DNA from: Scortum barcoo
Lineage: Eukaryota; Chordata; Actinopteri; Centrarchiformes; Terapontidae
Length of the DNA stretch: 64,000 bases
Reading direction: 5' to 3'
NCBI GenBank assembly: GCA_023238725.1
Contig: CM041534.1
Coordinates: 8,549,072 to 8,613,071, forward strand
The stretch's first letter is position 1. Each line of letters starts with the position of its first letter. The translations under genes were made by a program, and so were the position numbers. Positions 1 to 11,200 of this stretch are shown here, one piece after another. Below the pieces are notes generated by a model. The model was not told the origin of the DNA and searched no databases. It saw only the letters and a program-made list of their open reading frames with translations.

Positions 1-500
1 AAGTGCAAGTTATATTTATGGGGGGGATTGAATAGGCGTGACATGGTGAACCCCATACTGTAAAGCCAAGGCGACAAAAGCATTATTGTTCACCTCTCAC
101 AGCATCCCGTGTCCTGATGTGTTTTTTTGTGATGTGTGCATCCATTTTAAACCCTTCTTACGCCCTTAGATGGTAATGAGAGCATTAAGCAGTGTCCAGT
201 GTCAAGCTGAAGTGGCTAGCAGAGGATCAGACACTAGTGTCTAATCTGTTTGTGGGTGTGAGAGTTAAAGAGAATGCTGGGCGTCACAGAGTCAGAACTG
301 CTGACCAGTGTCTGACTGAACATATGTCGCCGCCGTCCACCCAAAGGGAGTTCTTCCAAGTCCTCCCAGAGCGGCTTAGTGCAGGATAAGACTAGCAATC
401 CCCAAACAAGCCTGCTCACTTTAATAGGCATCCAGCACCCAGCATGTGCATGTACACACACAAAAACACATGCACATACACGCATGTCTGCTTTGCTGAT
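1..500. other. Window start, no gene assigned
   Basis: AT/GC-mixed DNA ending at the assembly gap. Short open frames exist on both strands but none shows splice sites or a family I recognise. A stretch of about 60 bases around 310-375 reads open on the minus strand and is GC-richer than its surroundings, so it could belong to a minus-strand gene hidden by the gap; this is a guess. A CA-rich simple-sequence tract lies at about 450-482. Confidence 0.4.
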
Positions 501-1000
501 NNNNNNNNNNNNNNNNNNNNNNNNNNNNNNNNNNNNNNNNNNNNNNNNNNNNNNNNNNNNNNNNNNNNNNNNNNNNNNNNNNNNNNNNNNNNNNNNNNNN
601 NNNNNNNNNNNNNNNNNNNNNNNNNNNNNNNNNNNNNNNNNNNNNNNNNNNNNNNNNNNNNNNNNNNNNNNNNNNNNNNNNNNNNNNNNNNNNNNNNNNN
701 NNNNNNNNNNNNNNNNNNNNNNNNNNNNNNNNNNNNNNNNNNNNNNNNNNNNNNNNNNNNNNNNNNNNNNNNNNNNNNNNNNNNNNNNNNNNNNNNNNNN
801 NNNNNNNNNNNNNNNNNNNNNNNNNNNNNNNNNNNNNNNNNNNNNNNNNNNNNNNNNNNNNNNNNNNNNNNNNNNNNNNNNNNNNNNNNNNNNNNNNNNN
901 NNNNNNNNNNNNNNNNNNNNNNNNNNNNNNNNNNNNNNNNNNNNNNNNNNNNNNNNNNNNNNNNNNNNNNNNNNNNNNNNNNNNNNNNNNNNNNNNNNNN
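501..1000. other. Assembly gap (500 N)
   Basis: Exactly 500 undetermined bases. The round number suggests a placeholder gap of unknown true size. It abuts a possible minus-strand exon on its right side. Confidence 0.99.
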
Positions 1001-1020
1001 AGGCGGAGAGAGGGACTCAC

Positions 1021-1098
1021 CCAGCGGCGCCCTCACACAACTGCAGCAGCTCGGCCTCCTCTCTGCGGGGATCGTTACTCAGAGTAATCCATTTCTTT
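1021..1098 (-). other. Possible coding exon of an unidentified minus-strand gene
   Basis: Read on the minus strand, this GC-rich stretch gives an open frame WITLSNDPRREEAELL followed by QLCEGAAG. It runs straight into a consensus splice donor (GG then GTGAGT) at 1020-1019. The composition differs sharply from the AT-rich DNA on its right, and the residue pattern looks protein-like. A stop codon lies just upstream in frame, so an acceptor would have to fall at about 1064-1098, and none there has a good pyrimidine tract. I do not recognise the family. The gap removes the downstream intron and next exon. It could also be chance. Confidence 0.3.
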
Positions 1099-1257
1099 CA
1101 TTATCGAGGACATCATTAAAAAATGTCTCCTCCTCAAGCATATTCAAGTATTCAAGTTGTTGAATATTATTATCTTTATTATGTATGATGATAGTATGAT
1201 GTTAGTATAGTGTGATGGGCATTAGCGGATGGTTACACCTCCAGTTTCTGAGCTTTA

Positions 1258-2640
1258 CTTCACATTATGACACAAACTTAAAGATAGATTTGAAACTTTC
1301 ACCTAGAGAAAGTATGTATGTAATGTAATGTTTTTTTTTTTAAGACAGAACAGACATTATAATAAGAAACATAATCTAAATAATGACTTATCTCGAAATT
1401 ACATGGTATATAAAAAATAATGGCTCTGTATCTCAAAATACCAAGTCATTATTTGGAGATTGTTGTTCCTGTTAGCTTCTATGGTACTTCTTTTTTTGCT
1501 ACCAAAGAAGCTAATAATGTGAATTCACATTATGACACAAACTTGAAGAGACATTTGAACATTGACGCAGAGAAAATATGTTTCAGGACAACTCAAGAAC
1601 TCAACTTTAAGTGAAGATTTTTAACTTACTTATCCATTTGATGTAGCTAGTGAATATTATAGCTACTTAACATCACTCTAGCTATTTTTTCAGCTAAGTA
1701 CTAGCTAGCTAGGGTATGATGTTATCTTACACTAATGTTACTGTACCAAATAAAGTGTAACAAAGTAAACTCAAGTATTAAAATGTTGTAAAACGTTACA
1801 TTTAAACTTTGTTTTAATAACAAGTATGGAAGCCTATTTCTGCCAATGTAATGGGGGGGAAAAGATCCTGTAAGGCATTATAATGAGAAACTTTATCAAT
1901 GATTTAATAATGACGCTGTAATTTGCAACTCATGTTGACTCATTGTTTTGAGAAATTTTCTCAGTATTATTCAAATAATAAGTCATTATTTTGAGATATT
2001 CATTATTTTGAAAGGGTTTTCATTATTTTGAGATAAGTTACTAAATCATTACTTTGATATATTAAGTCATTTTGATATTGTTAAGTCATTGTTTTAGGAT
2101 ACTGTGTCATTATTTTCAGATAAGTTAGTATTTTGAGGAAGTTTTCATATTTTGAGATAGCTAACTGAATCATTATTTTGATATACCAACTCTCCCTGTC
2201 CGTCCCAGGGAGAGGGATCCCTCATCTGTGGCTCTTCCTCAGGTTTCTTCTTTTTCCCATAAAGGGTTTTTTGAAGTTTTTCCTGACTCGGTTCGAGGGT
2301 CTAAGGACAGAGGGTGTCACAACTGTACAGATTGTAAAGCCCTCCGAGGCAAACAATGTTTGTGATTTTGGGCTCTAAATAAATAAATTTGATTTTTTGA
2401 TTTTGATTATTTTGAAATATTAGTATCATTAATATAATTTTAACATACAATACTAACACTTTATTTTGTGATGCTAAGTCATTAGTTTGAGATAGGCAAG
2501 TCATTATTTTGAGTCACTAAGTCATTATTTCGATGTAAGTTATTATTTAGGGAAAGTTTCCTTTTTTTAAATATTCTACTACTAACTCATTACTTTGAGT
2601 TACCAAGTCATCATTCCAAGAAAATGTCCTATCATAATGC
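1258..2640. repeat. Degenerate tandem repeat, unit around GTCATTATTTTGAGATA
   Basis: Many imperfect copies of an approximately 20-base AT-rich unit built on AGTCATTATTTTGAGATA recur here, densest at about 1970-2185 and 2465-2610. A second, longer repeat is present: the 60 or so bases starting TTCACATTATGACACAAACTT near 1260 reappear diverged near 1523. The array is split by a different interspersed repeat at about 2188-2400. No coding potential is seen. Confidence 0.7.
2188..2400 (+). mobile_element. Interspersed repeat fragment inserted in the tandem array
   Basis: The block contains phrases I recognise as extremely common in percomorph genomes: GTGGCTCTTCCTCAGGTTTC, GAGGGTCTAAGGACAGAGGG, and CAGATTGTAAAGCCCTCCGA, ending in a GATT-rich 3' tail after an AATAAATAAA stretch. 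Tandem-repeat units flank it on both sides, so it appears to have inserted into that array. The class (retroposon tail versus SINE) cannot be settled from the sequence alone. It has no intact ORF. Confidence 0.65.
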
Positions 2641-2649
2641 TTAACAGGT

Positions 2650-5600
2650 TCTTTTTTTCATCAAAGTAGTATAATATGTAAATACTCAAGTGAAGTACAA
2701 ATCCTGAAATATTTTAAGTACAACACTTAGTCCTTAGTTACATTCCACCACTGATAAAATTCCTGTAAGCTCTCTATTAAGTACACAGACAAAGAGTTAG
2801 AGGAACATGAGACCACAGCATGGACAGGGACTTTGAGAGGACTTTGAGAGGACTTAGAGTTTCTAAGAGTTTCTTATGGTCCAAATAAAAAAGGAATATT
2901 ACTCCAATAGAAATTGTATTCCAGAACATGTAGGCAGCAAAGTAAAGTGGAGGAACGATCACAGGATGGTAGACTCCCATTCAGCTGCTCCACCTTTAAC
3001 AGAGGCTGGCATCAGTCAACACCATCATATCTGATTACTTTGTGCAGGCCATTAACTTTAGCATTGCCGCCTCCTAGCGGATTTATAGTCTATAAACTAC
3101 CTGAAATTTTCTACCACCTTTGCAATGAAGGCTTAATGCAGTCACAGTTTTTACTCTCTATCAAGAGTTCAAGCTTTTTTTCTCCGGTGAGTACTTTTGC
3201 TGCGTCGTAATTTTATCCGCCGGATTCAGCAGTTCCCAGTGGGAGTGCCTTTGGTCTGGGCTGCTGGAGGAAGAAAGTCAGCCTGGCAGTGAACTGTGTA
3301 GTCTTCGAGCTTCACCCTCAGCTGTACAAGTAACTGAAGCTGTGGTCACCTCCAGACTGCTGCTGGAGAAGGATGTGAGGGAAAGTGTCCACTGCTCAAC
3401 TTCAGTGAGGCTGTTCATGTGCTCTGATTACTACATAAAATCAGGTAGGTACATTTGTCTTTACTGTATGTATGTATGTGTCAATGATCTATTATGCGTG
3501 CACATTATATTTGTGTGTATTCATGTGTATATTTTTGTGATGTCTATCTTTCAGTTAGATTAATTGAAGATTTTGTTTTTTACTGTACAGGAAGAAATAT
3601 TGAGGTTATTTGCTTAAATTACAATAGAATTGTCATCAGTGATAAAAAGTAACTTTACTCAAGTGCTGTACTGAATTTAAATTCAGTATTTTGATTTTAT
3701 GCAAGTTTACACCTCAACTGCAGTACATTGCAACGGTAAGGGAATGTTAGACAGCTATTGTGACTTTGCAGATTAGGATTTTAAAAAACCTATATGGAGG
3801 TTATTTAACACAATGCACCAAGTAAATTAAGCCACCTGACAGTAAAATTATCTCTACCTCAGTCACCTACAGTATTTAAATGCCTCATGTATTTTAATGC
3901 ATCAGTAATACTAATCCAGTCATATAACAGAAAGCGATAATACTCACAGATCCTGTTTTGGCATGAAATGAGTACCTGTATTTTTATGCTTTTTGCTGAC
4001 ATTCTTATAATATAATAATATCATTAATATAATATCACTTATCTTCCACCACTGATTGTCACAGTGTAAAATCACTATTACAAGGACAACCCTGCATGCA
4101 GATAGGAGTTTGTGTTTTTTGTTTTTTTTGTTTGTTTGTTTTCATTTTTTACAGCTATCCAATTAATAAACTGTGGGAGCGTTAGAAAAGTTATTGTACA
4201 TTTGTGGCACTAGATGAAAAGCTAAGCAGTCATCAGACTCATTAAGTTTCATCTTCAAGGAGCCAAATTTATCCAGCCCTTTCGCAAAACTCGAGGCATG
4301 CGATCCAGTTTAGTGTAATTGATATTACCACCACTAGGCAGAGCCCTAAGCCTTCCTAAAATTCACAACATCAGGTTGTTTTAGTGATAAGCTCATGCTT
4401 GTTATTGTCGAATCGAGCATGCAAGGAGAGTTTATTGACACATCATTGACCTGAGACCTCTTCGTCACCCTCACGGTAACTTAATTTATTATCAAGGGAA
4501 AACTTAACACAAGTGCTTTACCAAAAGATACTTGTTCTTTCTGTGTCAAAATTCCTGCAACATATACAAATGTGTTCCCACTGCTTGTTGATGCGTGGGG
4601 TTTTCCTTTACACAATTTATAAAGTAGCTGTTGTGATGTAATGGGGATCTGGGGGATGAGAGGCAGCAGAGGTGAGAACGGGGTGAAAGGGACAGCAGAT
4701 GGGTGCTGAGGGAGCTCAGCACAGATGGACAATAGATGAGCAATATGGCGTCTCTACCAAGGATATAATAAACAGTTGTGAAAGCTAGGTCAGGTAACTC
4801 AAAAAATATTCAAATATCTTCCTAATTCTTTATTCAACTTCCCAATATCTCTAAACTGAAGCATGAACAATGCAGCACAACAGGTCAAAGACAGGAAGGA
4901 AAAGAGAGACAGACAGATGATGTGGAAGTTAGCATGGCCAGATTTAGATGGGGTAGATATGTGCTAAAGATAATCTCCCACACCCACTTTCTCATTTATT
5001 CTGTCGCAAGAGAGAGAGAGAGAGAATTGGAAGAAAGAGAGGAGAAACAACCCATTTTCCACCCCACCCAAATAATTCATCATTCCTCTGTGATTCATTG
5101 TAACACTGGATCGGAAAACCTTAGCAATTTAAATGAGGGAAAATGATTACTATACCTCTGACTTACAGACAGTACATGCAGGCAGTCAGTTTATGACAGG
5201 AGGGTCATGCTTGGAGAGTTTGGATTTTTTTCCATGTCAGATGTTCATAATTAGTTTTTGCGTTTTTAAATGAAATTATCAGAAATTGAAGTCAGGCAGA
5301 AGGTGGTATCACCAAAAATCTTGCAATGTTTTTGACAGTTTGACAGAAGTGGATGTAGTGCCAGCTGATGTGGGTAGTACTGTAAGTGGGTGTATTCCTG
5401 AGGGGAAGTTGGTTTAAATCAATCAGCTCAGTCCTACTGTACTTATTTTAATAGCAGTTACACTGTTTCGCAAGTGTTAGACTCAAGTTTATCACAAATA
5501 ACACATTGGGTTCTCTGTATTTTAAATGAAGTGAGACCATTTAATGCAGGTAGATGTCCACATGAGTTTAAAAAGGTGTAGTTCACATCAGGGCTGAGCT

Positions 5601-7840
5601 CCAACAAGTGGTCATGAAGGAAGACCCTGAACATCAGGAAGCAGCAAGGAAGGAAATCCTTCTTACAGGAACTGCTAAACAAAGATAGGAACACTTCTAT
5701 AAAAAACAGAGCTGGAAAAGAATGCAGGAGGATACATCTTAAGTTCAGGTGGTGAAGATGCACTTTACACTGGAACTGTAGTTTCTTCCTAATTGATCTC
5801 AGTGTCTTTAGATTTCATTGGCAGTGACGTTGAGCCAGATGCTGTCATGTGTAATGTGTGCAGAATAATGAAACCAGATGTGCTAGGAGAGTGCCCTCAT
5901 GCTTTCCACATGTATGTGGCTACACATGCTATGTCTTGGGCGCCCTTCAGAAGTAGGTGAGAAAATGCTGCCAGTAATCTCTCTGTCGTATAGTCTGAGA
6001 CGTCTGTGTACTGGTTTGGCCTCAGAAAATCCCAAGTTGACTTTTCTATTGACTCCAAAAGAGTAAATATCATGTGTTCTTGAACAGAAACTGGGGTTTT
6101 TATAACACCTATCACAGAAAGGACGGTGTTGTGTATTTATAAAGCTATGTTTTAATTTTTTTTAATAATTACATGTTAGCATGAATGAATCATGGCCGCT
6201 CCCGGTGATCTTCCCTTTACAGTGGAGGAGGTTTTTGGTCCATGTGACCCGGTCCCGGGAACTGTGCTGTTGAAAGCAGTAGCTGCTGGGAAAGTCGTTC
6301 CTTGTGAAATGAGTCCCAAGTGAAGGTCCAGACTAAAGGCTAGGGCCATGTGACATCTGACACCTAGCTCAGGGCCTGAGCCTGAAGCCTAGGCTGAAAG
6401 TGGAGAACCACAAATGAGCACCTGGTGGCCAGGCATGGACACATGGCGCTCCTGTGAACACAAGCTCTAAAAAGCTCATTTTAGTTTCGTCAAAATACTG
6501 TATTGTACAATAGGCAAAGTTGTTCAGTGTGCATTCATTATCATATGTGTACGTCAGAAACATTTGAAAGCAGAAATATAGCGCAGCATGACATATTCAG
6601 ACCACATAACCTCCTGTCCGGATACTTTCCTTGCAGCACTGTTTGGATTTGATAGGAAAACACTACAATAAGCGCCATTCTGCTCTAGTCAACTTTCATT
6701 TGCCAACTAAATGATCAACTGTCATCTCATTGTATCAGTTTCTTTTGATTTTTCTACACAATACTGACCTGCACTGACGGATCCTTTTAGGTGATGCTGG
6801 TGTGAATAGGGAACTTACAATCGAAGTTGAATTCAATGAGTTGTCTGACTAAACTAAGGGGGCATTGGAGGCTATGTTTTCAGAGAGGGGTTGTGAGGAA
6901 AACATTTGATTAAAAAAGTTCTGGCAGGGCCACTTACCATGTATAGTAAAAGAGGCAAGGCATCAAAAATGGGATCTTGAGTGACACCAGTTGATGAAAG
7001 ATCCTTTGAATAGTTTGATGAATGCGGCAGTGTAAACTCTCCCCTTGTTATATACACTCCATATATGCAAGGGAGATAGCGAGGGAGCAGCGTGGAGAGT
7101 TTTCCTCATCTCTTTAAGAACCACTGAGACAGAGAAAAAGAGCAAGAGACTGTCTCCATCTGGGTAACATTATTCAGATTCCACAGTGTTGGATATTTGA
7201 TGATGCTGGCAAAGGAAGGAGAGTGAGGCGTGGAGATGGAGTGAGGGAAAATGGGGTAAGAGGAAATATGAGGGGAGGGAGACCAGAGGAGGGCACTGTT
7301 CTGCCACAGTGACAATGTGGCCTTGACTGCACTCCCACAAAAATGGCCAAGAACGGGGAGGTAAAGTGAGGAATCTGATGGATACAGATGGGACATTTTA
7401 TGTTGAATTATTATTATTATCATCATGCTGAATTTGCATGTAGCTGCGTGGTGACATTATGATGATGGTGTAAGTTATCTCATCAACAGCCCACAAGGAG
7501 GCAGGCAGTCTTGCTGGTGAAACACTTCAATAACTCACATCCCATGTGAATCTGTCTCAGCTTGTGGGAGAAAAGGGAGGGAGCAAGCAAAACAGGGAGG
7601 GAAGGAAAGAAGGAATGTAGAGAGATCATCATGTGATTTTTGTTTTTTTCCCTTTTTATATGCTGCAGTGATTACATGTTTGTAGTTTGGAGCGCTTAGC
7701 AAATTTTTCCAAACCCTCTCAGCTCTCTGTTTCTCTTGCTGTTTTTTTTTCTTTTTTTTTCACTATCCAACAGCTAATGCTCCCTTGCTTTTTTTTTTCC
7801 CAGTTGCGTGACGTGTGAGTGGAGTTCCTGCCCTTGTTTC
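2650..7840. other. Intergenic region, no gene recognised
   Basis: AT-rich DNA with simple-sequence tracts, for example a GA run at about 5010-5027 and T-rich runs near 4120 and 7740. No exon chain with conserved phase could be assembled. A 72-codon minus-strand frame at 5897-6115 looks somewhat protein-like (it includes TWDFLRPNQYTDVSDY) but has no recognisable family and no clear splice partner, so it is not annotated as a gene. Confidence 0.5.
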
Positions 7841-8258
7841 TTGCAGTATAGTTTATAAGGAAGGAGAGGGGCTTGCGGAGAGGCGGACATTTAACTTGAC
7901 CTGTCAAAGGCAAGATGAATTGAAGGTATAAACAAGTGGGGCTGTTTGTGTTTTGGCCTGAGCGTGTCTGCTTTATCCTCACAGGGGAGCCCGACGAGGA
8001 GGAGGAAGAACGTGAAGAGAAAGAGACTGAAGCAAAGAGAAAGAGAGAGAGAGTGAGAGAGTGAGAAAGTGAAAGTGACTGACGTGGAGAGGAGAGAGAA
8101 GAGGAGAAGTCGCCTGATTCTGTTGCCTGCGGGAAAAAGGTGGATGAAAAGTTGCAGTTCAGGAGTCTTGTCTGACACAGGAGGAGGAGCACCAGCCTGT
8201 GTGTGTGTGCAGGGGGGGCACCACCAGTTCAGCCTTCTTCCAGCAACAACAGGACAGG
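7840..8258 (+). promoter_or_regulatory. Probable myo1c promoter and 5' UTR
   Basis: This segment lies immediately upstream of the first coding ATG of the myosin Ic gene. It has a TATA-like TTTATAAGG at about 7851 and a long purine-rich tract (GA repeats, about 7980-8110), then GC-richer sequence up to the ATG. The transcription start is not visible directly; location and composition are the basis. A second promoter serving only the internal-Met isoform could exist in the 2.8 kb intron that follows. Confidence 0.4.
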
Positions 8259-11200
8259 ATGAGGTACCAAGGCAGGGTAAGATCCTGATGCTCCTTGTTG
8301 TGCTTTCACGTTTAGTGCTGCACACTGACTGGATTGTATGGGTGTGTGTGCATGACTTGTGCTCGCACAGTGAAGCAAAGAACCAATCCACCAGTTCACT
8401 CCCTCGCTCACAGAGGGGAAAGCAAAACAGAACAATGAGTCACTTGGAGATTTTTTTTTCTTCTCCCCCCAGTCTATGAGTCAATGTGTATTTTGGTTTT
8501 TGTATAAGCTTTTACCGAAGCAGTCCAGAGAGGATAAACTTGGTATTTTTCCACCATATCCATTACTGGCACATCAGTGGTAGAGAGCCAGCTGTGGTAC
8601 CACCAGTGCAGCTCGCCCGGGGGACAGAGTGGTGGGGCATGCCTTATAAGGAAGACAATCCGAATGTAGTCGCCCCAGCATGGCTTAGTCATGGGGCCTG
8701 GAGCCAAGTCCCACTGTTAGAGTAGCCTCCTCGCTGGGTGTCACTGCCGCTGCACCTACAAACCTGCAGATTTCACCGAGGCTCTGTGGTGATCTGAGTC
8801 AAATCCCTCACAAAGCACCCAAACGCTGCCGAGGGCCTGTCAGTTAAATCAGACTCTCACAGCCGTAACAGCCAAGCCTCAGGTCAGTTCACTGAGAACA
8901 AAGCTGCAAGGATTAGGTTGTATTCTGGGTATGCCTCCATCCCAGAACTGTAACCCTTAACATATATCAGCAACAGTGTCTGCATAACAATGAATTTCAC
9001 ATGCTTAAAGATTCTCCTCCACCTCAGCGGTATCAGTGTTGCAAAAGATTTTTTTTCTCCACATGATATGCTAATAAAATTCTTGGATAAACATGTAACT
9101 CATGACTGCTGAGAGACGGATCCTTGAAAACAATATCTGTTTGTGTTTTGTTTCTTGGAAAGTCAGATGTATCAGTGCACATTTAATATTTAATGTTGTT
9201 TTTCTTAATAAGGGAAAAAAATGGAGTAAAAAAAGTGAGAATAACAAGGTTACTAGATAGATTTAGACATATTGGACATTGGAAAGGTGGATACTGTGCA
9301 GACGCTGTCAGCACAGCAGCCTCTGTACATCTTAATAACATTGCAGATAAACATAAATGGTGTGAGATCTGAAGAAGATGGGATGACAGATTCACCCCAA
9401 TGTAGTCCGCTCACAGTTCAGAGCTAGGTGGGGCTGGTCACTGCCATCTACCATGAAAGGGTGATGTGTATGCTGAACACATGGAGGGGCTTTCTAAGCT
9501 TCTAAGCAAGTCCAGCTTAAGATGTGTGGCATTTCATGTGACAAGCTGCAAGCACACACACTGATAAAAGTCAAATAAACAAATATTGTTCAATTCAATT
9601 CAAGTTTAAATGAATCTGCATCGCCTTGATATGGTAACATTTCACTGCAAGTTCACAGTCATGCACCTTCATTGCGTCCCCCAAGCTGTGTAAGGATAAC
9701 TTTTGGCCTGCACTTAATTATTCAAATTTTGTCTCTTATGTGTTATGAATGGAAGTTCAAATGCCCTGTTGACCAGGCATGCAAAAGCTCACATCCTCAG
9801 TGTTATATATAAAAGTATTCACAGCTGCTGACAAACACATAGAAACCTTAAGTGGAATCTGCTGTACGCCTGCCCCAAACCTGACCCTAAAATTCCTGAG
9901 TTGTATCCTCTGGAAAATCTGACCGTAAACAGTACTTACTATCTGTAGGAAGCCCACCTGCAGCACTGGGAGAACAATACTCCAAGGTGAAGCAGAGGGG
10001 AGGGGCTGCAGTGGAAGTATCCAGTGACTTTCCTTTGCTCTCGCTTCTTGGCTATCTTCCACTGTTGTCCTCTTGTTTTTTTAAGGACTTTCCTGCATCC
10101 AGGGCTCAGAGATAATGACCTTTTACCGGTATTACCAAGCCAAATGAGACCCCTGAGAGGCTCTTGCATTCAAGAAAAACAGAAGTCCTGTGGAAGTCTA
10201 GTCCCTTTGTTCCACTTTCTGCTTGTTTTTTTTTAATGAATGTGTGAAGGAAAAACAGCAGGGCTTCTCTCATAAGCATATCTTTGATACTGAAGTTAGA
10301 GCGCAGCTGGCTTGGCTGGAGTGTAGTGCATTGATTACACACTGAATTGTGTGTCTGGATATTTTTCATCGGTAAGTGTTGACTTCTGACATTCTTATCT
10401 CTTTGCATGTATGTGTGCACGACTATGTATGTGGTTGAGTGTGTAATGTTTTACTTTGGGGCATATCTGAGAATTTCACTCTGCCGACTGGTAATTATTT
10501 GCTGTCTGCTCTATAATGTTTGCCATTACAGCGGAGTTGACATGTACACATGCTTTCCCTGTGGCGTTAGTTAAACCCCGTCTAGTGATACAGAGCTATG
10601 TGTACTGTACATACATCATAATACTCTATCACTCTGTTGCATAATAGAAGAGCTTCTCCTGTCTGTTTACCATTTGGATTTCTTAAATGTTTCATTGTTT
10701 AATCTTGGCAAGGCTTACAGAGACTGTTCTGACTTTGTGTGTTTACAGAGAGTTGTTTTGGTGATGTGGTCAGTAAGTCTCTGTCTTTGCCCTAATTTTG
10801 AAGATATCTCTGGAATACACAGTTCTCTCCTAATAAATGGACTCTATATTTTATATGTTGTGGCATTATTGTGATATTGAGCCCAGAAGTTCATTCTTTC
10901 ATAACTGGGTGAACATATCATGCCTCGATGAAATGGGAATGGCCTTTTGCGCCCCCTGCCCATCATCAGGGTTAACTACATCTAGTGGAGGTTTTCTTCG
11001 TCGCTCTGCAGCACTGCTGACATTGTTTCAGTGTTTCATTCCCCCCAGCCTGTCTCTCTGTAACTTCTTGTCTGTCATCCTGCAGAGGTGGATGTTGAAG
11101 GAAGAGTGCGCCTGGTGATGGAGAGTGCTCTCACTGCCCGGGACAGGGTCGGGGTGCAAGACTTTGTCTTGCTGGAAAACTACAACAGCGAGGCAGCCTT

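Noticed and set aside
379..1163. Several long open frames crossing the N gap
   Set aside because: They are open only because undetermined bases cannot create stops; no real coding evidence.
2300..2320. GGTTCGAGGGTCTAAGG considered as a tRNA B-box
   Set aside because: It is part of an abundant interspersed repeat; no A-box at the correct distance and no cloverleaf.
7719..8479. Long open frames on both strands upstream of and over myo1c exon 1
   Set aside because: They read through GA/CT-rich simple sequence of the 5' UTR region (Ser/Leu- and Arg/Glu-rich products) and overlap the supported myo1c exon; low-complexity artefacts.
8565..8740. GC-rich stretch with internal pairing considered as a small RNA gene
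   Set aside because: No recognisable tRNA, 5S, U-RNA box or pol III promoter elements; it sits in myo1c intron 1 and cannot be supported.
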